NCBI GenBank assembly: GCA_035647815.1
Contig: DASRMR010000003.1
Location: forward strand, 1 to 39,592
Length of the DNA: 39,592 nt
Source: JAAYRQ01 sp035647815
Lineage (GTDB): Bacteria; Bacillota; Syntrophomonadia; Syntrophomonadales; Syntrophomonadaceae
Direction: 5' to 3'
Shown: positions 1 through 7,651 of the stretch, piece by piece
How the letters are laid out: every line of letters starts with the position of its first letter
Numbering within the stretch: position 1 is the first letter of the stretch
The notes under the pieces: model-generated
Databases searched by the model: none
Told to the model about the DNA's origin: nothing
Seen by the model: the letters and a program-made list of their open reading frames with translations, nothing else
Translations under genes and position numbers: made by a program

Positions 1-60
1 AAGACTTATACAATTAGCTTCGCAGTATAACAGCGGAAGAATAACTTAAAAGTTAAGTCT
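1..60 (+). other. folded 3' end of an unidentified upstream transcript
   Basis: AGACTTA near base 2 is complementary to TAAGTCT at 54-60. Between them are a CTTCGC/GCGGAAG arm and AACTT/AAGTT, so the first 60 bases could fold into a closed multi-helix structure. I see no coding sequence and do not recognise an RNA family. It is cut by the window edge. Confidence 0.25.
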
Positions 61-73
61 AATTGCCAAGTGT

Positions 74-111
74 AAAGTCCCCCGTAGATAGAGTAACTGC
101 GGGGGACTTTT
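74..111 (+). terminator. strong GC-rich hairpin, probable terminator of the gene left of the window
   Basis: AAAGTCCCCCGTAG (74-87) pairs with CTGCGGGGGACTTT (97-110), 14 pairs with one T-G wobble and a 9-base loop, then TTTT. The U-tract is short but the stem is very stable. A second smaller hairpin, CTCCCC/GGGGAG at 122-138, follows directly. Confidence 0.6.
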
Positions 112-208
112 GCTATCGTGGCTCCCCGCGGTGGGGAGGCAGGGAAACAATACCTATATGTTGAATATATTAGGTAAGAAGTTAACATTATAGGTGGTGG
201 ATGGTAAA

Positions 209-1471
209 TTGAGTAAGTCTTTTCGGCAGGTTAGTAATATTACAGCCATGGCAGCTAATGTATATAATAGCATTAGAGAATATCCGGATAGGGAAGTTGA
301 AGAGTTATTAAATTTATTAGGTATAAATCGCAAATCGCTTTATGGATGTCTGATTGGACTCGTCGATGAAAAGCTTGTTTGCCATGATGGTGAATTTCTT
401 ATTATGGAGCAAAACAAAAGGTTGACAGTTGCTGAGGTGCAACATTATTTACAAAGTACTAGAGGTGAAGGTAAACCGAAAAGGGCGGAACGAATTTTAT
501 ATTTATATAATCTTTTACATCGCAACATTCCATATGAGGGAGTAACTTTTGAAGAAATAATGAAACAATATATGACTTTGCTCGAACATAGTTCAAGTGA
601 TCTTCCTAAGACTAATTCTTTAAGACGAATGATTTACCGTGATATAGAAGAACTGGAAAAGATAGGTATTATTATTGAACGGCCATCTACTGGGAGCCGG
701 AAATACTGTTTGCGGGATAAATATTTGCCGAAGCTTGCTCTTGAGCAAGCTTCTTCATTATATGTGAGTATGTTGCTTTTCGAAGATACTATACTAGATG
801 AAGTTAGTAATTCAGCTAAAGAAGAATTTGAAAAAGCCTTTTTTAAGAATTTACCTGGGGAATCTCTGAAGATAGATGAACGAATCCATGTAGTAGGGGA
901 TACTTTAGTTAATCCTAGTGAATATAGTGATAAGTTTACTAAGCTTTTAACCGCTGTTATCAATAGTTATGAAATTGAGTTAACTTATGAGAAGTTAAAC
1001 GGAGAAGTTTCGGATCGCATCTTACAACCTCTTGGTTTAGTTTATAAAAGGGGTGTATGGTATTTAGTTGCTTTACGCCCAGACCGAAAGGAATACCGTA
1101 CATTTAGAGTAGATCAGATATTAATTGCAAACATAAAGAATAGACAGTTTGTTTACCCGGATGATTTTTCACTTGCTACACATATTGGTTCTAGTTGGGG
1201 AGTCTTTACTAATGATGAGGTACAAAAAGTAAAATTGAAGTTTTCCTCGAAGGTTGCTAGTCGATTTAAGAGTCAATGTTATCATCGTAGCCAAGAGATC
1301 TTAGACAAGTTTCCAGATGGATCGATAATTGTGGGATTAGAAATATGTGGATTAATAGAATTAAAGGGCTGGCTTTTACAATGGGGTAAAGAGGTTGAAG
1401 TCTTAGAGCCTATTTATTTGCAGCAAATGTTAGTAGAAGCTGCCCGAGAAATTGTAGAGGTTTATTCTTAA
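209..1471 (+). CDS. WYL-domain transcriptional regulator
   Basis: Probable DNA-binding regulator with a ligand-sensing WYL domain. An N-terminal helix-turn-helix-like segment (about residues 10-50) is followed by a second winged-helix stretch (about 85-170) with the RRMIYRDIEELEKIGI pattern of DeoR/YafY-type regulators. The WYL core is GVWYLVALRP (about 282-291) with the paired RTFRVDQI, and a WCX-like C-terminus follows. WYL domains are known to bind nucleic-acid or nucleotide ligands in several regulators, but this ligand is unknown. I chose TTG at 209 because AGGTGG at 192-197 is a well placed Shine-Dalgarno for it. The in-frame GTGs at 194 and 197 lie inside that Shine-Dalgarno. The gene stands alone and its target is not evident from its neighbours. 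Confidence 0.85.
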   Translation: MSKSFRQVSNITAMAANVYNSIREYPDREVEELLNLLGINRKSLYGCLIGLVDEKLVCHDGEFLIMEQNKRLTVAEVQHYLQSTRGEGKPKRAERILYLYNLLHRNIPYEGVTFEEIMKQYMTLLEHSSSDLPKTNSLRRMIYRDIEELEKIGIIIERPSTGSRKYCLRDKYLPKLALEQASSLYVSMLLFEDTILDEVSNSAKEEFEKAFFKNLPGESLKIDERIHVVGDTLVNPSEYSDKFTKLLTAVINSYEIELTYEKLNGEVSDRILQPLGLVYKRGVWYLVALRPDRKEYRTFRVDQILIANIKNRQFVYPDDFSLATHIGSSWGVFTNDEVQKVKLKFSSKVASRFKSQCYHRSQEILDKFPDGSIIVGLEICGLIELKGWLLQWGKEVEVLEPIYLQQMLVEAAREIVEVYS

Positions 1472-1522
1472 AGGGTTTCGTTATTTAATCCAGAATATTA
1501 ATGATAGAAAGGTGGTTTTTAA

Positions 1523-1807
1523 ATGGAACTTATAAATATTGAAAATTTTAGATTAATTGAACGTAATAAGGCAGCTGCAGATACCTTTTTTAACTTTAAT
1601 AATAAAACTGTAAAAGCTGAACTGCTTTTTTATTTGCAAGGGAATGCTTGTTTAGGTATACGAGTGGGGCGTCACGATGCAGAAGTTCCCACTAAAGAAA
1701 TAAAAGAATATATTAGATTAAATAAGCTTAGTATGAAGAAGAGGGTTAACCCTGATGTCATCAGGGTTAAAGAGGGACGTCTTAATCAAATACTTAATAG
1801 ATCATGA
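1523..1807 (+). CDS. small hypothetical protein (94 aa)
   Basis: I do not recognise a family. It is a soluble-looking, basic protein of 94 residues with no signal peptide or membrane segment. The start ATG has AAAGGTGG at good spacing. It lies 51 bases after the WYL regulator on the same strand with no terminator between, so the two may be co-transcribed. The 3' part of the gene contains an exact 25-base palindrome (1746-1770, described separately) encoding the NPDVIRV stretch. It converges on a small minus-strand membrane protein gene only 11 bases away. Confidence 0.6.
   Translation: MELINIENFRLIERNKAAADTFFNFNNKTVKAELLFYLQGNACLGIRVGRHDAEVPTKEIKEYIRLNKLSMKKRVNPDVIRVKEGRLNQILNRS
1746..1770. 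repeat. perfect 12-bp inverted repeat with a one-base centre, inside a gene
   Basis: TTAACCCTGATG (1746-1757), one T, then CATCAGGGTTAA (1759-1770). As DNA this is an exact operator-like dyad. As RNA it could form a 10-bp stem with a 5-base loop. No U-tract follows, so it is not a typical terminator. Confidence 0.7.
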
Positions 1808-1818
1808 GATGTTAAATA

Positions 1819-1992
1819 TTATTCCTGTTTTTGTAAGTATCTAATTAGAAGTAAATCTATTCCAACTACAGCAATATATATTGCCCAAAACAAAAGACTA
1901 GTATAAACAGAAGTCGCTATGGCATAAATTACTAATACAATAGAGCTAAGGGTTAATATAATTGCTAAAACTTTAATAATGGGAGTTAACAT
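1819..1992 (-). CDS. very small two-helix membrane protein (57 aa)
   Basis: Unrecognised protein consisting almost entirely of two hydrophobic helices (about residues 5-27 and 31-51) and a short charged tail ending KQE. ATG at 1992 is preferred because GGAGG sits 11 bases upstream of it. The upstream in-frame TTG at 2016 has that Shine-Dalgarno inside its own coding stretch. The hydrophobic layout makes a real inner-membrane peptide likely, but nothing in the sequence indicates a role. Confidence 0.5.
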   Translation of the reverse strand: MLTPIIKVLAIILTLSSIVLVIYAIATSVYTSLLFWAIYIAVVGIDLLLIRYLQKQE

Positions 1993-2091
1993 AAATAGGT
2001 GTCCCTCCGTTTCCAAAATACACTATTAGTAGGGAGAAATACATGCAACTAACCTTTTTTTATCTAGCTATTCTATTCAAATATAGGGGTG

Positions 2092-2120
2092 TTGCACTAT
2101 AACAATCTACATGGTATAGT
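2092..2120 (+). promoter_or_regulatory. sigma-A type promoter candidate
   Basis: TTGCAC (2092-2097), 17-base spacer, TATAGT (2115-2120). It would give a leader of about 200 bases before the acidic protein gene at 2333. The second TATAGT copy at 2258-2263 lacks a good -35. Confidence 0.45.
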
Positions 2121-2267
2121 TTAAATCTATAATTACAGAAGTCAAGGTTTTTCAGTAAATAGGAATGTTGTTTTCTTGTGATTAGTTATCTTTTATCACC
2201 TTGTTCACATACAATCGAAGTATGGAGAGTACAATTTAATATGGACAATTAAAGTGGTATAGTTTAA
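2112..2267 (+). repeat. direct repeat TGGTATAGTTTAA, two copies
   Basis: Identical 13-mers at 2112-2124 and 2255-2267, both containing the -10-like TATAGT. They could be two promoter cores or a protein binding site. No other role can be read. Confidence 0.4.
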
Positions 2268-2332
2268 GGTAGAATCAAACTATTATAGAATAATAGTATG
2301 TTTTTGTTGCAAATAGATCTGGAGGTGAGGCC

Positions 2333-2731
2333 ATGAAAAGGAAGTGGGGAAAAGGTGATCCAGTAAACTTATCTGATTTACTAAGGATAACTCCCGTAGC
2401 TAATGAAATTATGCAATTGAGTGAAGATTTAAGTATGAGTTGTATCGATGTAATGTGGATTGCTAGCCAGATTATTGATAATAGTGAAGATGTTGACGAA
2501 CAATTGATGTCCAAGATCTTTGATGATGAAGGAATTTTAGATGACGAATGGGATGACATCGAGCTTGACAATCTTGAAGATGAAATGGACTTATCTAGGT
2601 ACATTGTCAATATTAAAATCAGTAGTGATGGCAGATTCCCTGAGATAGGGTTCAAGGCCGGGATTAATGAGAAGGAAGACATAAACTATTTTTTTGACAT
2701 GGTCATGGAAATGCTCGAAAAATTAGACTAA
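2333..2731 (+). CDS. hypothetical acidic protein (132 aa)
   Basis: I do not recognise this protein. It is strongly acidic, with a dense Asp/Glu run at about residues 52-84. A short basic N-terminus (MKRKWGKG) precedes it, and there is no membrane segment or cysteine cluster. The start has an excellent GGAGGTG Shine-Dalgarno six bases upstream. It is followed at once by its own hairpin terminator, and a promoter candidate lies about 210 bases upstream, so it looks monocistronic. The composition would suit a protein-interaction or inhibitor role, but that is speculation. Confidence 0.6.
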   Translation: MKRKWGKGDPVNLSDLLRITPVANEIMQLSEDLSMSCIDVMWIASQIIDNSEDVDEQLMSKIFDDEGILDDEWDDIELDNLEDEMDLSRYIVNIKISSDGRFPEIGFKAGINEKEDINYFFDMVMEMLEKLD

Positions 2732-2740
2732 AAAAGCATA

Positions 2741-2766
2741 AGAACCCGGCTATGCCGGGTTCTTTG
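2741..2766 (+). terminator. intrinsic terminator after the acidic protein gene
   Basis: AGAACCCGGC (2741-2750), loop TAT, GCCGGGTTCT (2754-2763), then TTG TCG TTT. A perfect 10-bp stem with a modest T-tract. Confidence 0.75.
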
Positions 2767-2809
2767 TCGTTTATATCTGAAATGTTTCACAAAGGATTAG
2801 GGTGATAAA

Positions 2810-3736
2810 TTGATTATAGATTTAGGAAGAAAGATTAAAATGATAAGGCCAGAAGCTTTATCGGTTTTCCCATATAGTAATTCATTATTTATCGATGATG
2901 ATATAAGGGTAATGATTGATGCAGGTGCAGGTGGGAGAGCATATGAACCAATAGATCCTAAAAGCATTGATTTACTTTTGATAACTCACAACCATTTTGA
3001 CCATGTTAATGGTATTAGTTTTTTTGAAAATGCGCAAGTAAAAGTAGGGCAAGAAGAGGCTGCTGGGTATTCTAGTGCTGAAGTTTATTCAGATTGGGCT
3101 GGATTTACTCGCTGGGAAAAACTGATGGGTTATGCTAAGGAAGAACGATTTTCTACAAATGTTGAGATGCCCGAAGATGTGCCCATTAAACCGGGATTTC
3201 AAAATGTTGAATTAGATGGGCTTATCAAGGATAATGATGTTTTTGATCTAGGTACAACAAAAATACATGCATTACATACGCCAGGTCATTCACATGGACA
3301 TTATGCTTTTTATTTAGAAAAAGAAGGAATACTTTTTTCTGGTGATATAGATATTTCGCCCAGAGGTCCATGGTATGGTGGGGAGCATTCTGATTTTGAT
3401 GCTTTAGTTAATTCAGTACAACGACTAATCGAATTAAACCCTAGAACTTTAGTAACTTCACATCGTAGACTTTTTGATGGCAAAAAGGAAGATATTACCA
3501 AATTGTTAAAAGATTATATAGGGATAGCCTTGGAAAGAGAAGAAATGATCTATAATTATTTATCTGTACCTCGCACTATACAAGATATTTCCAAGCAAGC
3601 TTTTGCTAGTGAATCTATAGAAAAGACAGTCCATGCTGAATTTTGGACTAAGATGATGATACTGAGACATCTGGAAAGACTGGAAAAGCAAGGAAACATT
3701 ATTTTAGTTGACCAAGACACTTATGTTAGATCTTAG
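2810..3736 (+). CDS. metallo-beta-lactamase-fold hydrolase
   Basis: Cytosolic metallohydrolase of the MBL superfamily. The metal-binding signature is THNHFDH (about residues 59-65), followed by HTPGHSHGH (about 157-165) and SGDID (about 178-182). A late histidine lies in TSHRR (about 217). Together these are the expected two-metal ligands. The C-terminal 80 residues form the helical extension common in glyoxalase II-like and related hydrolases. Substrate cannot be read from the sequence. The start is TTG, with TTAGGGTGA upstream. Its stop codon overlaps the Shine-Dalgarno region of the next gene, so it forms an operon with the small membrane-anchored protein. Confidence 0.85.
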   Translation: MIIDLGRKIKMIRPEALSVFPYSNSLFIDDDIRVMIDAGAGGRAYEPIDPKSIDLLLITHNHFDHVNGISFFENAQVKVGQEEAAGYSSAEVYSDWAGFTRWEKLMGYAKEERFSTNVEMPEDVPIKPGFQNVELDGLIKDNDVFDLGTTKIHALHTPGHSHGHYAFYLEKEGILFSGDIDISPRGPWYGGEHSDFDALVNSVQRLIELNPRTLVTSHRRLFDGKKEDITKLLKDYIGIALEREEMIYNYLSVPRTIQDISKQAFASESIEKTVHAEFWTKMMILRHLERLEKQGNIILVDQDTYVRS

Positions 3737-3748
3737 GAGGGCTTGAAG

Positions 3749-4144
3749 TTGAGATATCGCAGAATTATCTATTTAGCTATTGTAGCATTTTTAATTATAT
3801 ATTTGTTTAATTATAACGATAGTAGTTCTTTAGAAGATATTTCGCTGCAACCTGAAAATATTGAGATTGCTGCACTTATAGATGATTTTAAAGATTTATC
3901 AGATAATGATGAACTTCCGTTAGAAGTTATTACTGCTGATTATCCACGGAATTTATATATACCACATGATTTTACTGGTCAGTCAGGAGAATTATTTTAT
4001 TTATCTATAGATAATAGCATTTATAAATATAAAATAGAATTATTAGAAGATAATGATAAAGCTAGTTTTGTATATATACTTAAAGATGTTTTCGAAAATA
4101 TTACTTTACCGGAATCCAAATTCAAAAAACATGCAATAAAATAA
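3749..4144 (+). CDS. small membrane-anchored hypothetical protein
   Basis: Unrecognised protein of 131 residues. The basic start MRYRR is followed by one hydrophobic segment (about residues 5-21) and then an acidic exported-looking domain. There is no lipobox cysteine, so it should be a membrane-anchored extracytoplasmic protein. I chose TTG at 3749 because AGGAGG at 3735-3740 has eight bases of spacing to it. The in-frame TTG at 3743 would leave only two. It follows the MBL hydrolase in the same transcription unit and ends at a strong bidirectional terminator. Confidence 0.6.
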   Translation: MRYRRIIYLAIVAFLIIYLFNYNDSSSLEDISLQPENIEIAALIDDFKDLSDNDELPLEVITADYPRNLYIPHDFTGQSGELFYLSIDNSIYKYKIELLEDNDKASFVYILKDVFENITLPESKFKKHAIK

Positions 4145-4165
4145 ACACGCAAAAACTATTCTAGT

Positions 4166-4215
4166 TATAGCCCCAAAAAAGGTCTGCTAATTAGCAGGCC
4201 TTTTTTGGGGCTATA
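4166..4215. terminator. bidirectional terminator with a 25-bp stem and almost no loop
   Basis: TATAGCCCCAAAAAAGG and its continuation to 4190 pair with the segment to 4215, with a single T-G wobble and no spacer at the centre. It has A6 on one arm and T6 on the other, so it can terminate on both strands. It separates convergent genes. Confidence 0.85.
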
Positions 4216-4226
4216 GTCAATTTGAA

Positions 4227-4484
4227 TTATGCTGGTTCTTGAGTATCCCTAACATTATAGTCGTATAAATCTTCATCTACAGTTACTTCTTTTATCCGGC
4301 TTTCTTTATACATACCGTATAATTCCACAACTGGGGAGTATCTTTGTAGTGCAGAGACTAATACCATAGTTCCCAAGATTCCGCTAATGCCAGCTACCCA
4401 TCCAGTAAGTATCCCCGACCCTGACAGGAAAAAGAAAAAACAAGTTAAAAACAATCTAGTTATGACTCCATTTTTAGATAACAT
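4227..4484 (-). CDS. DUF2892 (YgaP membrane-domain)-like protein
   Basis: 85-residue inner-membrane protein with two hydrophobic helices (about residues 9-26 and 28-46). The layout resembles the DUF2892 module seen alone or at the end of YgaP-type rhodaneses: a short polar start, a helix, a glycine-rich turn, a second helix, then a PVVELYGM-like ending. The cysteine usual in the family's CP-x-Y-x-L-x-G motif is not present here (LQRYSPVVELYGM). A charged tail of about 28 residues follows. GAGGCGG precedes the ATG. Family assignment is from pattern only, and function is unknown. Confidence 0.5.
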   Translation of the reverse strand: MLSKNGVITRLFLTCFFFFLSGSGILTGWVAGISGILGTMVLVSALQRYSPVVELYGMYKESRIKEVTVDEDLYDYNVRDTQEPA

Positions 4485-4826
4485 AATACCGCCTCACTTT
4501 CCAAAAATATTGCAACATTTTAAAAGGGTATATAGTTATTATTCGATTAGTGAACCGAACAATATGCGAAGAATAATTTGTTATCCTCCTCCTTTTTAAT
4601 AGTTTTTTCAAGTCCTTATCTTCTTAATGTGATTGTACTCTTATTCACAAATGATAACAAGACACTGAAACGCAAAGGTTTTTTATGCCCACATAAGATT
4701 TGCTTATAGTTAAAAATAAATCATTTAATCACCTAGTTTTTAAAAAATCTTTTATTAAAAACAAGGTTTTAACTAGTAAAAGAAGAATATTATAAATGAA
4801 ACAATTGTTCTTTAGGAGGCTAGGAA
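4485..4826. other. 342-base intergenic region before addB
   Basis: No gene recognised. It is very AT-rich with only loose inverted repeats (CTAGTT near 4733 against AACTAG near 4771). A TATTAT-like -10 sits about 35 bases before addB but lacks a good -35. The Shine-Dalgarno TAGGAGG is at 4813-4819. Confidence 0.5.
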
Positions 4827-7646
4827 ATGAATATAGAAGCAATAAATATAATAAGGGAATATATTCGCCAAGAAAAGTGGCATAAATACATGGTTATATT
4901 ACCTACATCTGAGCTAGTAGAGAAATTTATGGATTTATTATTTGATGAGGATATTGCTGGAGCACTTTATCCTAAAATATATACTTTTGAAGGGTTTGTT
5001 GAGGAAGTATTACATAGCAATAAGGAAGTAACGAATTCTATTAGTGAAATAAATAAGATTGAAATAGTGCGAAAAATTATATATAAACAGCAGAAGGAAG
5101 GTAACTTGCTCTACCTGCAGGGCAAGGTTAGATATGGTATTATCCGTTTTATAGTGGAGGCTATAAGCGAGCTTAAGCAACATAAGATCACATCAGGTGA
5201 CTTTAGTAAAGCAGTGAAAAAGTTAAATATTGCTAGGATTAAAGATTTAAGCGTAATTTATGAAAGTTATGAAAAATTCTTACGGGTTAATGGGGCTAAA
5301 GATCGGGATGATCGTTTTATAGAGGTATTAAATAGGTTGGAAAATGGAAATATTCCTTTCTTATCAGAAGTAGAATATATTTACACTGACTGGTTTGTCG
5401 ATAATACACCTATACAATCTGCAATTTTTGCAGCACTGCAAAAGAATGTTACTAAAATGGATACTAAGCTAGAGATTGATAGCCGCAATCTACCATCTAA
5501 AACTGCTTTTTATAATGAACAAGGTCATGATGGTGAAGTTAGAAAAATATTACATGAGGTAATTAGGTTATTAGATGCTGGTGTATCTGTAAGGGATATA
5601 GCTATAGTAGCTAGGAATCCACAAGATTATGGAGATTTATTAGTAGCAGCATTTAATGAGATTAATGTGGATATAGATTTAGATATAAGAAAACCTTTAA
5701 TTACTAGCCAAGTTATCAAATCGATTATGTTGTGGTTTGATTTTGCTAAAGATTTCTCGGGACAGTTTCATTTAGAAATTCTACTAACTAATCATTATTT
5801 AACCGATGTTTTATCTTCTAGTGATTATGTTTTTAAATGGTGTAAAACAAAAGGCAGGCATACTATTTCTGAGTGGGTCAGTTTATGGCAAGCAGAAAAA
5901 GATGAGTTAGTTTCCGATTTAGATGAGGAAAGTTATGTTGAAGTACAAAACATATTAAATAATATATTGGACTTATGGCAATCTTTGCCTCAAGAAGGAT
6001 TAGCCGAGGATATAATTAGTGCCCTAATTTATAATATAGAAAAACTAGAAATAGAAAAGAAAATCCAAGTCTATTTAAATGAGGTAACTTTGGAAGATAG
6101 AATTCGTTTAAGTTACCGAGAAAACCAAGCATTTAAGACTTTTAATAGTATGCTTAAAAACCTCCAAGAAGCCTGGAGTAATAGTACTAGGATAGTTTCT
6201 TTAACCGGAGTACTAAGTGATATTAAGACTTATCTAGCAGAATTATCTTATAGTGAAAATAAAGGTAGTCCAAGGGGAATACGAGTCTTATCACCTACTG
6301 AAATCAGGGGTTTGCAATTTCAGGCAGTTTTTATTTTAGGGCTGGTGCAAAATCAATTTCCTAAAACGGTATTACAAAATATTATCTTGCGAGATAGTGA
6401 TCGCCTCAGTTTACAAGATGAGTTTTATTTACCTTTAAGTAAGGAAATATATGATCGGGAAAAACTATTGTTTAATTTTGCTTTACAAGCTAGTAGAGAA
6501 GAAATCATTCTGCTTTATCCTGGTATCGATGAGGATGGACAACCTAATTTACCTTCTTTATTTATAGAAGATGTTCAGAGAATAATACCGGAGGGTGAGA
6601 TTTCAACACCTTATGCACCTGTTTTTATCGAACAAGATTCTTCATCTCATTTGCTGCATTTGCAGAAAGTGGAAGATCTACGCAATAAAACATCTTTTTC
6701 ATCTTATGAAGGTTGTTTTGAAGATAAAGACTTTTTGGAAATGATAAAAAACAGAACCCAGGAAAAGACTTTCAGCATTAGTTCTTTAAATAGTTATGCC
6801 CAATGCCCGATGAGGTATTTTATGGTACAAGAATTAGGATTGAAAGATATTAGTGAGACTAAAGATGCGATATCAAGATTAGACCTAGGTAGTTTGAAAC
6901 ACGAAGTATTAGCCCGAGTCTTATCCCAAAATAAAATTAGTGCACATGATAATTTACCTGTAATAGTGGAAAATGTAGTTGATGAAGTATGTCTGGAAAG
7001 AGGGTTAGTTGGTGAGGAATACCCCCACTTATGGCTATGGGAATTAGAGAAAAAAGAGCTAGTAGAGAATCTAACTATATTAATACAGAATGAATTACAA
7101 AGAGGGAATTTAACACCTACGCATTTTGAATGGAGTTTTGGTTTTAAAGAACCTTTCTATCTGGAAGCTAATGATAAAAAAGTTTTGCTACGAGGCGTAA
7201 TAGACCGGATTGATACAGACGATGAAGGCCATTTTGCAGTTTATGATTATAAGGAACGGGTAAGTGTTACCCGTAAGGATGTTGAGTTAGGCAGAGAATT
7301 ACAGTTGCCTATTTATGTTGTAGCTACAGAAAAGCTTTTAGGTGAAGTTATCGGAACTTCTTATGTGGAAATAAAAGAAGAAAAACCTATACAGTTTTTT
7401 TATAAACAGGATTACAAAGATCACTTAGGTTTCGGATCAAGTAGAACTAAGGGATATGGTGATGATGAATGGAAAACTTTTTTGGAACAGGTAAAACTAG
7501 AAGCCATAGGCTATGTAGAAGGCATTAGCAGGGGACAATTTCCGACTACACCATACAGTTGTCTTTATTGTCATCTTAAGGATATTTGTTTATACCAACT
7601 ATCTAGAATCAGGCTTAAGCAACCGATAGTGACAGGTGAGGAGTGA
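4827..7646 (+). CDS. addB: AddB-like helicase-nuclease subunit
   Basis: Likely AddB/RexB-type subunit of the double-strand-break resection enzyme that feeds RecA. The 939 residues are short for AddB (about 1160 in Bacillus). The C-terminal nuclease is clear: D793 in GVIDRID, and D807-Y-K809, the PD-(D/E)XK centre. C660 (QCPMRYF) with C912, C915 and C921 (C-x2-C-x5-C) forms the AddB iron-sulfur staple. The N-terminus begins directly with a strand like KYMVILPTSELV. The GxxGxGKT Walker A that opens Bacillus AddB is missing, so ATP binding is doubtful. Start ATG has TAGGAGG. The gene ends five bases before addA, in the expected B-A order. A general PD-(D/E)XK nuclease is the alternative name. 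Confidence 0.85.
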   Translation: MNIEAINIIREYIRQEKWHKYMVILPTSELVEKFMDLLFDEDIAGALYPKIYTFEGFVEEVLHSNKEVTNSISEINKIEIVRKIIYKQQKEGNLLYLQGKVRYGIIRFIVEAISELKQHKITSGDFSKAVKKLNIARIKDLSVIYESYEKFLRVNGAKDRDDRFIEVLNRLENGNIPFLSEVEYIYTDWFVDNTPIQSAIFAALQKNVTKMDTKLEIDSRNLPSKTAFYNEQGHDGEVRKILHEVIRLLDAGVSVRDIAIVARNPQDYGDLLVAAFNEINVDIDLDIRKPLITSQVIKSIMLWFDFAKDFSGQFHLEILLTNHYLTDVLSSSDYVFKWCKTKGRHTISEWVSLWQAEKDELVSDLDEESYVEVQNILNNILDLWQSLPQEGLAEDIISALIYNIEKLEIEKKIQVYLNEVTLEDRIRLSYRENQAFKTFNSMLKNLQEAWSNSTRIVSLTGVLSDIKTYLAELSYSENKGSPRGIRVLSPTEIRGLQFQAVFILGLVQNQFPKTVLQNIILRDSDRLSLQDEFYLPLSKEIYDREKLLFNFALQASREEIILLYPGIDEDGQPNLPSLFIEDVQRIIPEGEISTPYAPVFIEQDSSSHLLHLQKVEDLRNKTSFSSYEGCFEDKDFLEMIKNRTQEKTFSISSLNSYAQCPMRYFMVQELGLKDISETKDAISRLDLGSLKHEVLARVLSQNKISAHDNLPVIVENVVDEVCLERGLVGEEYPHLWLWELEKKELVENLTILIQNELQRGNLTPTHFEWSFGFKEPFYLEANDKKVLLRGVIDRIDTDDEGHFAVYDYKERVSVTRKDVELGRELQLPIYVVATEKLLGEVIGTSYVEIKEEKPIQFFYKQDYKDHLGFGSSRTKGYGDDEWKTFLEQVKLEAIGYVEGISRGQFPTTPYSCLYCHLKDICLYQLSRIRLKQPIVTGEE

Positions 7647-7651
7647 TCTAA

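Larger units (their letters stand above)
1993..2332. other. 340-base intergenic region between divergent genes
   Basis: No gene seen. It holds a plus-strand promoter candidate at 2092-2120 and two copies of TGGTATAGTTTAA (2112-2124 and 2255-2267). The Shine-Dalgarno GGAGGTG of the next gene is at 2321-2327. No terminator hairpin is evident. Confidence 0.6.

Noticed and set aside
4700..4800. A sigma-A promoter for addB
   Set aside because: A TATTAT exists but no -35 at acceptable spacing. I did not annotate it.
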